Part shown: positions 33,884-42,771 of the stretch, piece after piece
Layout of the letters: each line of letters starts with the position of its first letter
How positions within the stretch are numbered: position 1 is the first letter of the stretch
Assembly: GCA_963761035.1 (NCBI GenBank)
Contig: CAVXFH010000002.1
Location: forward strand, 2,356,001 to 2,420,000
DNA: 64,000 nucleotides
Direction of reading: 5' to 3'
From: JARRQJ01 sp963761035
GTDB taxonomy: Bacteria; Pseudomonadota; Gammaproteobacteria; DRLM01
Position numbers and translations under genes: made by a program
The notes under the pieces: model-generated
What the model was told of the DNA's origin: nothing
Database searches by the model: none
The model's input: the letters and a program-made list of their open reading frames with translations, nothing else

Positions 33884-35572
33884 ATGAAATCATTCTCATT
33901 TTTATGGATTAAAAGCTACATCAATATGCTCAAAAATATCTTGACGCAAAGTAGTGCAGCCCCAATATCAAATGTACAGGATACACCCATACTTACTGGC
34001 CAGATTGGTTCGTTGGCTTTGTTCATAATACTTGCCGCATTGACTGGCTGCAGCAAACAATCTCCCCCGCAAGCATCCAATACAGCCGATACAAATCTCA
34101 AAACACTTGTTGTTGCAAGAGCAAGTGAACCCGAATGGCTAAATCCCGTTGCGGGTCATCAGCATGCGGATTCGGACATAGCCATGTTCCGAGGTTTGTT
34201 TAAGGTGAATGCTAATAATGATTTGGTGGCCGATATGGCGCGCGATTGGCATATTGCGCCAGATGGCATGAAATACACTATTTTGTTGCGATCCGGAATT
34301 AAATGGCATGATGGCGCGCCATTCACGGCGGAAGACGTCAAGTTCACCATCGAGGCCATTCAGAACCCGAAGAATCATAGTGGTCTACGCAAGGATTTGG
34401 AAAGCATTGCCAAAGTTGATGTAGCCGACCCCCTGACGGTTCAAATAATATTGAATAAACCGTTGGCCTCCTTATTAAGCAAACTCAAGATTGGGATCAT
34501 TCCCAAGCATATTCTGGAAGGAAAAGACTTCAATACCGACGAATTCAACAGCACCCGTCCTGTGGGTACCGGCCCATTCAAATTTAAAGAATGGAAGCGG
34601 GGTGAATATTTGGTTTTGGATGCGAATCCCGATTACTACGGTGGTCGACCAAAATTAGACCGCGTGATCTATAAATTCCTACCGGATCCGAATGTCAGGT
34701 TGGTACAGCTCAAGAAGGGCGAGGTAGACGTTGCTGAATTGACACCCAAGCAAGTATCTGCAATTAAGCCATCCGACGATATCGATTTGGAAGTGGTTGA
34801 CACCGCAGATTACCGCGTGATGATGTTCAATATGCGCGACCCATTACTTCAGGATGTGCGTCTAAGACAGGCTATTCAATACGCCACCGATCGTCAGGCT
34901 CTGGTTCAGGGAGCGCTGGTAGGTTATGGCAATCCCGCGTATGGGCCTCTGCAATTCAATGCGGTTTCTGCGCCGAATATCGTGCGACACGACAATAATC
35001 CACGGAAGGCCGAGGCCTTGCTAACCGAGGCAGGTTGGCGCCGCGGGGCTGACGGCATCATGGTGAAGGCTGGAAAGCGTTTGGCGTTTACACTCACTGT
35101 GCCTGCTAACGATCCCGTACGCCAGGATTTGGCAATCGTATTGGCGGAGCAGTTGCATCATGTGGGCATAAAAGTCGAAGTTCAAGTTAAGGACTTTTCG
35201 GTAATAACCATATCTAAAACACAGACATTTCTACTTGGTGGTGGTCTACCTGGAGACCCGGATGACGATCTTTATGCCTTTTTTTCCAGCCATCTCGGTG
35301 AGGACGGCAGCAATTACAGTGGATACGCTAATTCCCATGTGGATGATCTTCTAGATCGCGGCCGCGACACGCTCGACCCGATTGCTCGCGTGGCCATCTA
35401 TCAACAGTTGCAGGATGCGCTGATTGAGGATCCGCCCTATGATTATCTTGTCTATCTCAAGCATATCTTTGGCGTGCGCAAAGGAGTAAGTGGTTTTGTG
35501 CACCGCATCTTCGGCCATGGTACTTCACCGCTGTGGAATATCGAAGACTGGGCAGTGACGCGGGGGGGATAA
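33884..35572 (+). CDS. ABC transporter substrate-binding lipoprotein, family 5 (Nik/Dpp/Opp type)
   Basis: Binds the ligand for the four downstream genes. 562 residues, with lipoprotein signal LALFIILAALTGCSKQ; lipid-bearing Cys at about residue 56. The N-terminal leader before the hydrophobic stretch is unusually long (about 40 residues); an internal ATG at 33926 would shorten it. The body is SBP_bac_5: LADMARDW-like VADMARDWHIAPDGMKYTIL, SGIKWHDGAPFTAEDVKFTI, RPVGTGPFKFKEWKRGEYLV and DVRLRQAIQYATDRQALVQG. Such proteins bind peptides, nickel complexes or metallophores; the metal context favours a metal complex, but no diagnostic residues are visible. Two bases separate it from the first permease gene. 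Confidence 0.88.
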   Translation: MKSFSFLWIKSYINMLKNILTQSSAAPISNVQDTPILTGQIGSLALFIILAALTGCSKQSPPQASNTADTNLKTLVVARASEPEWLNPVAGHQHADSDIAMFRGLFKVNANNDLVADMARDWHIAPDGMKYTILLRSGIKWHDGAPFTAEDVKFTIEAIQNPKNHSGLRKDLESIAKVDVADPLTVQIILNKPLASLLSKLKIGIIPKHILEGKDFNTDEFNSTRPVGTGPFKFKEWKRGEYLVLDANPDYYGGRPKLDRVIYKFLPDPNVRLVQLKKGEVDVAELTPKQVSAIKPSDDIDLEVVDTADYRVMMFNMRDPLLQDVRLRQAIQYATDRQALVQGALVGYGNPAYGPLQFNAVSAPNIVRHDNNPRKAEALLTEAGWRRGADGIMVKAGKRLAFTLTVPANDPVRQDLAIVLAEQLHHVGIKVEVQVKDFSVITISKTQTFLLGGGLPGDPDDDLYAFFSSHLGEDGSNYSGYANSHVDDLLDRGRDTLDPIARVAIYQQLQDALIEDPPYDYLVYLKHIFGVRKGVSGFVHRIFGHGTSPLWNIEDWAVTRGG

Positions 35573-35573
35573 T

Positions 35574-36542
35574 ATGTGGCGTTATATGTTGCGGCGTACA
35601 TTCGGGATGCTGCCACAACTGGTACTTATTAGTATCCTCGCCTTTATTATCATGAAGGCTGCGCCGGGATCGCCGGTGGCCAGTCTTGTCGGCGGTATGG
35701 AATTCATGACCAGCGCCGATTACCAACGCGTCGCCCACAACTTAGGGCTGGATCGTTCGATCGTGGTTCAATACGGGGCGTGGTTGGGAAATCTGCTGCA
35801 TGGTGACTGGGGTCATTCATTACGGGACGGACGCGAAATTAGTGTCGTGCTTTGGGACGGAGTACTGGCGACGCTGGCGCTAGTGGGAACATCTTGGGTG
35901 ATACTTTTGCTGCTTTCGATTGGGGTGGGATATTGGGCGGGTTCGCGCGCGCACACTACAGTGGATTATGCTGTGAGTGGCCTGGCGCTAGTAAGCTTTG
36001 CAACACCTGCATTCTGGCTTGGTCTGATGTTGATATTGGTATTTTCTGTCGAGCTTGACATTTTTCCATCCGCTGGGTTGTCGTCCCTAGGTCGTGAAAA
36101 CGACATTGTGGACTATCTCCGTCATCTTGTATTGCCAGTAGTCTGCATCGTCCTTACTCACGTAGGGCCCTACATGCGTCTGATACGTGGCAGTGTGCGT
36201 GATGTGCTGGGAGCGGATTTCTATAAGGCGGCACGTGCCCGCGGTTTGCCTCAAGACTTGTTAGTCTGGCGCTATGTATTACCGAATGCGATTACTCCGT
36301 TCGTTACCTGGATGGGGCTGACGTTTCCGATATTGGTTGGTGGTACGTTTATTGTCGAATGGGTCTTTGGATGGCCCGGTATCGGGCGTTTATTTCTGCA
36401 GGCTGCGATCTCGCGCGACTACAATTTTCTCATGGCAGCGGTATTGGTGACGGGGATATTGGTGATCATCGGTAATCTTCTTGCTGATTTGATTGTTGCA
36501 TGGCTGAATCCTAAATTGCGGAGAATATATGTCGGTGCCTGA
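35574..36542 (+). CDS. ABC transporter permease, NikB/DppB type
   Basis: 322 residues, six predicted membrane segments starting with GMLPQLVLISILAFIIMKAA. The N-terminal segment is followed by the family's periplasmic loop (NLGLDRSIVVQYGAWLGNLL, then GDWGHSLRDGREI), and the EAA coupling loop reads DFYKAARARGLPQDLLVWRY. C-terminal WVFGWPGIGRLFLQAAISRD is typical. It forms the inner-membrane channel with the next protein. The 3' end overlaps the next gene by 14 bases, indicating translational coupling. Confidence 0.9.
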   Translation: MWRYMLRRTFGMLPQLVLISILAFIIMKAAPGSPVASLVGGMEFMTSADYQRVAHNLGLDRSIVVQYGAWLGNLLHGDWGHSLRDGREISVVLWDGVLATLALVGTSWVILLLLSIGVGYWAGSRAHTTVDYAVSGLALVSFATPAFWLGLMLILVFSVELDIFPSAGLSSLGRENDIVDYLRHLVLPVVCIVLTHVGPYMRLIRGSVRDVLGADFYKAARARGLPQDLLVWRYVLPNAITPFVTWMGLTFPILVGGTFIVEWVFGWPGIGRLFLQAAISRDYNFLMAAVLVTGILVIIGNLLADLIVAWLNPKLRRIYVGA

Positions 36543-37419
36543 CCTGGCCATACCAGCCACTACCACTCCTGCATTCCAGAGCGCGGGCTTGATAAGGGCA
36601 TTTGTCAAACACCGAATGGCACGTGCAGGAATAGTTGGTCTTGTACTGATCACCTTTGGCGTGCTCTTGGGTCCGATGTTATTAAGCGCAGAACGCGAAC
36701 ACGTGGATTTGACGCAAATTTATGCGGCACCTTCTCTTTTCAATCCAATGGGTACGGATCAGCTCGGGCGTGATTTAGCTTTGCGTATATTGGAGGGAGG
36801 CCGCGTCTCCTTATGGGTTGGTTTGCTCGCGACAATATTAGCGACGATCATCGGTTGCAGCTACGGTGTTATAAGCGCAATGACGCGCGGATGGGCGGAT
36901 CGCATTATGATGCAAATACTCGATGCTGCCTTAGCTATTCCAATTTTATTGCTCGTCATCGTTTCGCAGGCCTTCGGTGAGTCCAGCCTGGTCAAAGTGA
37001 TACTGGTTATCGGTCTCGCAAGTTGGATGGGTACGGCGCGCATGGTGCGCACGGAGTGCCGAAGGTTATTAGAAGTCGGGTTCGTGCAAGCTGCCATTAC
37101 CGCCGGCACCTCGCCACTGGGCTTGATATTCAGGCATTTGCTACCGAATGCCTTCGGACCGTTGGTAGTCGTCGTCACGGTCGGTGTGGGGCAGGCTATC
37201 TTGTTGGAATCAACGCTCAGTTTTCTCAATCTAGGCGTGCCCACAACCCTGCCCAGTTGGGGCAATCTGCTGGGCAATGGCATGAGCGCGGTATTAAGTG
37301 GCGCTTGGTGGCCGGTAGTGTTTCCCGGTTTGATGATTGTAATAACCGTGCTGTGCATCAATCTGATTGGTGATGGTCTGCGAGATATTGTTAATCCCAA
37401 ACAACGGGATAGCTATTGA
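36529..37419 (+). CDS. ABC transporter permease, NikC/DppC type
   Basis: 296 residues. N-terminal HRMARAGIVGLVLITFGVLL membrane segment, then the family signature NPMGTDQLGRDLALRILEGG, four further membrane segments, and the coupling loop LEVGFVQAAITAGTSPLGLI. Ends LINLIGDGLRDIVNPKQ-like (CINLIGDGLRDIVNPKQRDS), diagnostic for the DppC/NikC family. Overlaps the previous gene by 14 bp; the next ATG follows two bases after the stop, so one operon. Confidence 0.9.
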   Translation: MSVPDLAIPATTTPAFQSAGLIRAFVKHRMARAGIVGLVLITFGVLLGPMLLSAEREHVDLTQIYAAPSLFNPMGTDQLGRDLALRILEGGRVSLWVGLLATILATIIGCSYGVISAMTRGWADRIMMQILDAALAIPILLLVIVSQAFGESSLVKVILVIGLASWMGTARMVRTECRRLLEVGFVQAAITAGTSPLGLIFRHLLPNAFGPLVVVVTVGVGQAILLESTLSFLNLGVPTTLPSWGNLLGNGMSAVLSGAWWPVVFPGLMIVITVLCINLIGDGLRDIVNPKQRDSY

Positions 37420-37421
37420 TT

Positions 37422-38420
37422 ATGGGCACAGCATTGCTAACAGTGCGCGGACTTAAAAGCCATTACCAAAGTGCGCGTGGCGTAGTGCGCGCAGTGGACG
37501 GAGTGGATATCGAAGTGTGCGGAGGTGAAGTGGTAGGCGTGGTGGGAGAGAGCGGCTCGGGAAAAAGCACTTTAGCCCTGTCTTTGATCGGATTATTGGA
37601 TCCGCCAGGACATATCACTGAGGGTGCCGTCGAATTCGAAGGGCGCGATCTGCGGGCATTGGACGAGGAGCAGTGGCGAAGCGTGCGCGGCCGGCGCATT
37701 GGTATGATGTTTCAATCACCCGAGGCCTCTTTCAGTCCTACTGCGACCATTGGACGTCAAATGGTAGAAGCGCTGCGTATCCATCACAGGATAGAAGCTA
37801 ATGCTGCACGTATTGAGGCCCAGCGCGCATTAGCCATGGTGGGTTTGCAGCGTCCAGAAGAGATTTTTGACAATTATCCCTTCGAGCTTAGCGGCGGCAT
37901 GTGTCAGCGCGCCGCTCTGGCGTTAGTCTTATCGTTGGAACCTGCGTTGTTGTTGGCGGATGAACCCACGTCTTCGCTGGATATACTCGCGCAGGCTGAA
38001 ATGGCCAAACTGTTCGGCGAATTGCGTCAGCGTCAGCAATTTACTATGCTTATTATCAGTCACGATTTGGGATTGATTAGCAAGCTCGCTGATCGCGTCG
38101 TAATTATGTACGCGGGCCGTGTCGTGGAAAGTGGCCCCACTCACCAGGTTTTGAGCAAACCTCGTCATCACTATACTTTCGGATTGCTGGCGTCATTGCC
38201 ACGTCTCGAATCAGTACCCCATCGTATCTCAGTATTGGCAGGGCAGGCACCGGATATGACTATGTTGCCGGTCGGTTGTTCCTTTGCACCACGGTGTAGC
38301 ATGGCGAATGATCGGTGCCGGCGCGATTTGCCACCACTTGAGCAGATAGGTGCACGACATTATGCAGCGTGTTGGTGGCCGACGGCGATGGAACCCAACT
38401 CATCACTACATCTTGCATAG
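37422..38420 (+). CDS. ABC transporter ATP-binding protein, NikD/DppD type
   Basis: 332 residues from ATG 37422 (an in-frame TTG at 37416 overlaps the previous stop). Walker A GESGSGKSTLALSL near residue 41, Q-loop MMFQSPEASFSPTATI, signature LSGGMCQRAALAL, Walker B ALLLADEPTSSLD and H-loop ISHDLGLISKLAD. The C-terminal oligopeptide/dipeptide extension is present (VGCSFAPRCSMANDRCRRDL) with four Cys, as in DppD/OppD, where it can bind an Fe-S cluster. The frame ends at 38420, 13 bases before the partner ATPase start. Confidence 0.9.
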   Translation: MGTALLTVRGLKSHYQSARGVVRAVDGVDIEVCGGEVVGVVGESGSGKSTLALSLIGLLDPPGHITEGAVEFEGRDLRALDEEQWRSVRGRRIGMMFQSPEASFSPTATIGRQMVEALRIHHRIEANAARIEAQRALAMVGLQRPEEIFDNYPFELSGGMCQRAALALVLSLEPALLLADEPTSSLDILAQAEMAKLFGELRQRQQFTMLIISHDLGLISKLADRVVIMYAGRVVESGPTHQVLSKPRHHYTFGLLASLPRLESVPHRISVLAGQAPDMTMLPVGCSFAPRCSMANDRCRRDLPPLEQIGARHYAACWWPTAMEPNSSLHLA

Positions 38421-38433
38421 CGGGAAAGTAGGA

Positions 38434-39390
38434 ATGAATAAGTTGCTTCTTGAATTACAAAACGTAAGTAAACGCTATCGTAGCTTGGGTGGGTTGTGGG
38501 GAGATGATCGCCATGAGGTACATGCATTGTATGAAGTAAGTCTGCGTGTGCATTCCGGTGAGAGTTATGGGCTAGTGGGCGAGAGCGGCTCAGGCAAGAG
38601 TACACTTGCACGGCTAGTTTTGGCATTGGAGCAGGCCGATAGCGGGTGCATTTTCATCAATGATGCTGATGTGAGCCACCTGAACACGCGCGCATTACGT
38701 GCATTGCGGCGCAAAGTCCAAATCATATTCCAAGATCCTTATGGTGCATTGAATCCACTTATGACGGTTGGTGACATCGTGGCCGAACCACTGATTAATT
38801 ACGGCGTCGGTAGTGATTCCGAACGTTCAAATCAAGTCATTGAGTTGTTGCGCGATGTAGGCTTACCTGCGAGGCTTATCGACGCATATCCTCACCAATT
38901 GAGTGGGGGCGAGCGGCAGCGCGTGTGTATTGCACGCGCGCTTGCTTTACGACCAAAACTCTTAGTCTGTGACGAGCCCGTTTCGGCTCTAGATAAGTCT
39001 ATCCAAGCTCAGATCCTCAATTTGCTCGGTGACCTGCAAAAGCGCAACGGTTTAGCGTATTTGTTCATTTCACATGATCTGGCAGTGGTGAATTATTTAT
39101 GTACTCATATTGCAGTGATGCTCTCTGGCCACATCGTTGAGGACGGTGAACGATTGCAGGTGTTGCAACACAGTGCCCACCCTTATACCCGCAGTCTGAC
39201 AGCGGCAGCGGCCTATTTTGTAGGTGGTCACGATTTCCCTGAATTACCGCCAGCAGCGGCCAAAGTGTTCACTAAGGGTTGTGTTTTTCAACATCGGTGT
39301 TTGCAGGTCCAAGCCCGTTGTCGCGAAGAGATTCCGAGATTGTGGGAACTGACGCCAGGACATAGAGTCGCTTGTCACTTCCCGTTATAG
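38434..39390 (+). CDS. ABC transporter ATP-binding protein, NikE/DppF type
   Basis: 318 residues from ATG 38434, chosen because the protein then begins MNKLLLELQNVSKRYRSLGG as the family does and GTAGGA precedes it; upstream codons from 38350 overlap the previous gene and are unconserved. Walker A GESGSGKSTLARLV, Q-loop IIFQDPYGALNPLMTV, signature LSGGERQRVCIARAL, Walker B KLLVCDEPVSALD, H-loop FISHDLAVVNYLC. Also has the C-terminal Cys extension (GCVFQHRCLQVQARC). Last gene of the five-gene import operon. No terminator is obvious downstream. Confidence 0.9.
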   Translation: MNKLLLELQNVSKRYRSLGGLWGDDRHEVHALYEVSLRVHSGESYGLVGESGSGKSTLARLVLALEQADSGCIFINDADVSHLNTRALRALRRKVQIIFQDPYGALNPLMTVGDIVAEPLINYGVGSDSERSNQVIELLRDVGLPARLIDAYPHQLSGGERQRVCIARALALRPKLLVCDEPVSALDKSIQAQILNLLGDLQKRNGLAYLFISHDLAVVNYLCTHIAVMLSGHIVEDGERLQVLQHSAHPYTRSLTAAAAYFVGGHDFPELPPAAAKVFTKGCVFQHRCLQVQARCREEIPRLWELTPGHRVACHFPL

Positions 39391-39749
39391 ATCATTAAAA
39401 TATTATAAGATTGAACCTTATTGCCCTTAGTTGTGCGCAGCTGCTTTGCAACCTGTAGTTATTTTCCGGGCATTGACATTCAATACTTGAAGGACAGCTT
39501 TTGGCCTGATGTTGTCTCCCGGAATGAGTGCAAGGTGACGTAAGTTATTTTGGTACAGATAGATCAGGCAATGAGGTGACTATGCGTTTAATATCAGCTT
39601 GTCATTTGAGTGGATGGATACCACCAAATACCAATTGCGGAAATTTTGCGGGGATCAGTCCTGTCTTGTTGTGCATTGTCCTGCAATATGGGCAACGGGC
39701 GCCCGTTGTAATTTAATATAAAACAATAAGTTAAGAACTAGTAAGCTAA
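39391..39749. other. Intergenic stretch before att copy 4
   Basis: No supported gene; the 62-codon ORF at 39528 has no ribosome-binding site. The last 40 bases (ATATAAAACAATAAGTTAAG) resemble the AT-rich left flank seen before other att copies. Confidence 0.5.
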
Positions 39750-39794
39750 CTACGAACCAGGCGGTCGGGAGTTCGAATCTCTCCGGGCGCGCCA
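39750..39794 (+). repeat. Exact att copy 4 (tRNA-Arg 3' half)
   Basis: 45 of 45 bases match the tRNA gene. It ends 27 bp before the IS481 element and closes the metal-uptake segment. Confidence 0.88.
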
Positions 39795-39821
39795 ATCTAT
39801 AAAGGTCCATTCTGGTCACAT

Positions 39822-41080
39822 GGGTTACGTTTCATACCGGGCACATGGGTAACAGTTTTGGACCGAACGGATTGTCGATCGGTTCGAGTCTGCACGCCTG
39901 GTCATCGAAGTAGCCCAAATCATAGTCCATGAAGGTGACGAGCCAAATGTGGTCGCTGACCTGCTTGATGCCGACATTTTGACCGGCGAAGACGGTGCTG
40001 AGATTAATCTTTCGGCGTTTGAAGCAGATACGGCCACAGGTGGTGACGGTGACTGTTTGGTCATGGAACGGATAATCGAAATCGGGTAGGCCCCGGTAGG
40101 GGCGCGTTGAGCGGACGTAGCATTCCGCGGGGCACTGCATGTTAAGCGCTTGATGTGGGCGTTCCTGGTTGTAGCAGGCAATGAAGTCATCGAAGCGCTG
40201 CTGTTGTTGTAAAAAGTTTTGGGCAGCGGGTTTAGTGGTCTCGAGCTTTAAGGTCAGATGGATACGCTCATGGCGGCCATTCTGCTGCGGATTTCCGGGT
40301 TTTATCCGCTCGATCTCGATACCCAGTCTGAGCCACCACACTGAGAGTTTGCTTAATCCGAACAGTGCGTTGGGACTGGCGAAGGGCACACCGTTGTCGG
40401 TACGGATGGCACGTGGCAGGCCAAACTCCTTGAAGGTGTTCTCAAATACTGAAAAAGCATAGTCTTCTTTGGTGGTAGAGAGGGCTTCGCAGGCGATGAG
40501 ATAACGACTGGCGAAGTCACTAATGGTAAGCGGATAGCAATAGCGCCGGTTGGCGAGCATGAACTCACCCTTGTAATCGGCGCACCACAGACTATTAGGC
40601 TGCAGTGGCTGAGAGCGCGCGGTTCCCTGCGCCCGGTGGCGCCGTCGCCTTCTGTGGCTGACCAGTCCATGACGATCGAGTACAGCGTGCACGGTGCTGA
40701 TCGCGGGGGTGTGCACGTCGGGATAGAGTCTGGCCAATCGCTCCCGGATCTTTGGCGCACCCCAGCTCGGTCTATCCCGCTTGAGACGCACAATCAGTGT
40801 CTCAATCTGAAAGGGCAGCTGGTTGGCGTGCCGGTAGGGGCGGCGCGAGCGGTCGGTTAGCCCTTCCACACCGCAATTGTGGTAACGGTCAAGAATCTTG
40901 TAGCCGGTTTTGCGCGAGACGCCGAACTCACGGCACAGCACCGCCATCTTCTCGCCGTCCAACAGCCGGGCTATGAACTTCAGTCGTTCGTCCATCGGAT
41001 TACACTCCTGCCAAGGCATTTTGCTCTCCTCGCAAAAAGCCCCATTGTGTAACCCATGTCTCCGGAATGAAGTGTCACCC
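39822..41080 (-). mobile_element. IS481-family insertion sequence
   Basis: About 1.26 kb. Terminal inverted repeats: GGGTTACGTTTCATACCGGG at the left (continuing to 39854) and, inverted at 41048-41080, GGGTGACACTTCATTCCGGA; they agree at roughly 26 of 33 positions. One full-length transposase gene inside. I could not identify a clear target-site duplication. Confidence 0.85.
39832..41019 (-). CDS. IS481-family transposase
   Basis: DDE recombinase moving the element. 395 residues: N-terminal helix-turn-helix (MAVLCREFGVSRKTGYKILD), a second HTH_29-type region, then the rve integrase core with Asp in LWCADYKGEFML, Asp in IRTDNGVPFASPNA and Glu in QQNGRHERIHLTLK. A C-terminal beta-rich extension (TCGRICFKRRKINLSTVFAG) follows. 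The start could be ATG 41019 or the internal ATG at 40995 (MDERLKFIARL), which is closer to the family. The frame is intact, so the element may still be active. Confidence 0.9.
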   Translation of the reverse strand: MPWQECNPMDERLKFIARLLDGEKMAVLCREFGVSRKTGYKILDRYHNCGVEGLTDRSRRPYRHANQLPFQIETLIVRLKRDRPSWGAPKIRERLARLYPDVHTPAISTVHAVLDRHGLVSHRRRRRHRAQGTARSQPLQPNSLWCADYKGEFMLANRRYCYPLTISDFASRYLIACEALSTTKEDYAFSVFENTFKEFGLPRAIRTDNGVPFASPNALFGLSKLSVWWLRLGIEIERIKPGNPQQNGRHERIHLTLKLETTKPAAQNFLQQQQRFDDFIACYNQERPHQALNMQCPAECYVRSTRPYRGLPDFDYPFHDQTVTVTTCGRICFKRRKINLSTVFAGQNVGIKQVSDHIWLVTFMDYDLGYFDDQACRLEPIDNPFGPKLLPMCPV

Positions 41081-41157
41081 TTCTCTCAGGAAGGGCACAA
41101 GGCCTTGATCTAGCTAGGGCACTCAAAGATGCCGAACGGATGGATCTGGGCACCCAG

Positions 41158-42132
41158 CTATACGATTTCCGCCTGGGTGGAGTTGGGGCGACATTGCTGG
41201 ACCTCTATCGTTGTATGAACAATTTCCTCATGCTGGGCAAGTTGCTCGCGCAGGCGTTGCGGAGTGAGCTCTGCATCGTGGGTCACCACGCTCAAGGCGC
41301 AGGAGTAGGCCCGCTTCCCGACGCGCCACACATGGAGATCAACAATGCGCGTGTTACCTGCCTGCGGCCCTGATTCGACCACCTCACGGACCTCTCCAAC
41401 CACCCCATGGTCCATTTCCCGATCGAGTAAAACCTTACCGGTTTCGATGAGAAGGTTCTTTGCCCACAGCGCCACCAGCACCGCCCCGATGATCCCCATG
41501 ACCGGATCGAGCCAGGACCAGCCATAAAACCAACCGCCGGCCAAGGCAATAATGGCAAAGACAGACGTGGCGGCGTCAGCGATGACGTGGAGGTATGCCG
41601 ATTTTAGATTCAGGTCATGGTGATGATCGTGGCCGGAATCATGATCGTGCTCGTGACCCGCATGATGATGGTGATCATGTGCCGTACCAAGGATAAGGGC
41701 GCAAATTACATTTACCGCAAGGCCAATCGCGGCCACGATTATCGCCGCCTGATACTGGATGGGTTGCGGTGAAAAAATGCGCTCGACCGAACTGAACGCC
41801 ATCAATGCCGCAACCCCCAGTAGGAAAATGGCGCTGGCGAATCCGCCCAATACCTCGATCTTCCACGTCCCGAAGGCGAAGCGCGAATCGCGGGCATAAC
41901 GGCGAGCCGCGGCATATGCGAAGGCGCTGAGCCCTATAGCCACGGCATGGGAACTCATGTGCCAGCCATCGGCCAGCAAAGCCATTGAATTGAACCACCA
42001 GCCCGCGATGATCTCGACGACCATCATTGAGGCGGTAATCCACATCACGGCTCGGGTTCCGCGTTCCGCAGTAGGATTCCCCTCGTCAAACAGATGATCA
42101 TGGGTCCAGGGGGATAGGTCGTGTGTATGCAT
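41158..42132 (-). CDS. dmeF: Cation diffusion facilitator, DmeF-type Co/Ni efflux
   Basis: Proton-driven efflux of divalent metal from the cytoplasm. 324 residues, six membrane segments. The conserved sites are present: LLADGWHMSSHAVAIGL in segment II and YLHVIADAATSVFAI in segment V. Between segments IV and V is a His loop (DHHHHAGHEHDHDSGHDHHH). The N-terminus MHTHDLSPWTHDH with His is characteristic of the DmeF branch, which exports cobalt and nickel. A soluble C-terminal domain follows (DLHVWRVGKRAYSCALSVV). Divergent from the RcnR/CsoR-family gene at 42252, with a palindromic operator between them, the same partnership as in dmeR-dmeF operons. Metal preference is inferred from family. 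Confidence 0.85.
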   Translation of the reverse strand: MHTHDLSPWTHDHLFDEGNPTAERGTRAVMWITASMMVVEIIAGWWFNSMALLADGWHMSSHAVAIGLSAFAYAAARRYARDSRFAFGTWKIEVLGGFASAIFLLGVAALMAFSSVERIFSPQPIQYQAAIIVAAIGLAVNVICALILGTAHDHHHHAGHEHDHDSGHDHHHDLNLKSAYLHVIADAATSVFAIIALAGGWFYGWSWLDPVMGIIGAVLVALWAKNLLIETGKVLLDREMDHGVVGEVREVVESGPQAGNTRIVDLHVWRVGKRAYSCALSVVTHDAELTPQRLREQLAQHEEIVHTTIEVQQCRPNSTQAEIV

Positions 42133-42204
42133 GGATATCCTTTGTTAGCACACGGAATCATGTCCAATTTATATTTGTATGTGGCAAATAATGACGATGA
42201 CCGT

Positions 42205-42225
42205 ATATACTATACCCCAGTATAT
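42205..42225. promoter_or_regulatory. CsoR/RcnR-type operator between dmeF and dmeR
   Basis: ATATACT-ATACCCC-AGTATAT: seven-base AT arms around a centre with a C-tract, the form bound by CsoR/RcnR-family repressors. It lies 26 bases before the regulator start and 72 bases before dmeF, so it can control both directions. Confidence 0.65.
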
Positions 42226-42251
42226 AATACCGATCCACTTTCGGTGATAAC

Positions 42252-42527
42252 GTGGCGCATACAACTAAGGACAAGAAGGGCCTCCTGACGCGTATAAGGC
42301 GCATCAAGGGCCAGGTGGAAGCGCTGGAACGGGCGCTGAATCAGGAAGCCGATTGCGCTCATGTCCTTCAGCAGCTCGCTGCGATTCGTGGGGCGGTAAG
42401 CGGTTTAACGGTTGAGGTGCTGGAAGGTCACGTGAGGGAGCATCTGGGGCCAAGCGAATATGACGCGGAAAGTCGCAGCAACGATCTTGAACAACTTATC
42501 CGGGTCCTGCGGTCATATTTAAAATAG
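42252..42527 (+). CDS. dmeR: Metal-sensing repressor, RcnR/CsoR family (DmeR-like)
   Basis: 91 residues, GTG start. All-helical tetrameric repressor family: LLTRIRRIKGQVEALERALN, then DCAHVLQQLAAIRGAVSGLT and VEVLEGHVREHLG. An N-terminal His (AHTTKDKKG), a Cys in ADCAHVLQQ and a His in EGHVREH fit the His-Cys-His ligand set of RcnR-like Ni/Co sensors rather than the Cys-His-Cys set of copper CsoR. Divergent from the CDF exporter and preceded by a fitting operator. Likely binds DNA without metal and releases it with Co or Ni. The symbol is by analogy to dmeR of rhizobia; the formaldehyde sensor FrmR is a related alternative, but the neighbour argues for metal. Confidence 0.75.
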   Translation: MAHTTKDKKGLLTRIRRIKGQVEALERALNQEADCAHVLQQLAAIRGAVSGLTVEVLEGHVREHLGPSEYDAESRSNDLEQLIRVLRSYLK

Positions 42528-42564
42528 TCATTGTCGCGGCTCTCATAGGCAAAGGCGCTCCGTC

Positions 42565-42640
42565 CAGTGCCCAGATTCATCAGCTCGGGCGCGCCATAAA
42601 AACAATAAGTTACATTAATTTATCTGTAGTAGTTCAGACT
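42565..42640 (+). repeat. Hybrid att site 5: palindrome-type left half, tRNA-type right flank
   Basis: Left part CAGTGCCCAGATTCATCAGC belongs to the 95-bp inverted-repeat element; the core CGGGCGCGCCA spans 42586-42596; the right flank ATAAAAACAATAAGTTACAT matches the flank after the island's attR. The switch point is at the core. Confidence 0.75.
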
Positions 42641-42771
42641 TCATCTGACGGGCAGCGTCTGCTTTAGCTTGAATTTCAAGCAAGGCGGGATCGTCTCAGT
42701 TCGACCAACACCGGCCATACGCCGATTGCAAGCCAAAGTCCCGTTGCGCAAGAAAAGCAGTTGCCACGCAC

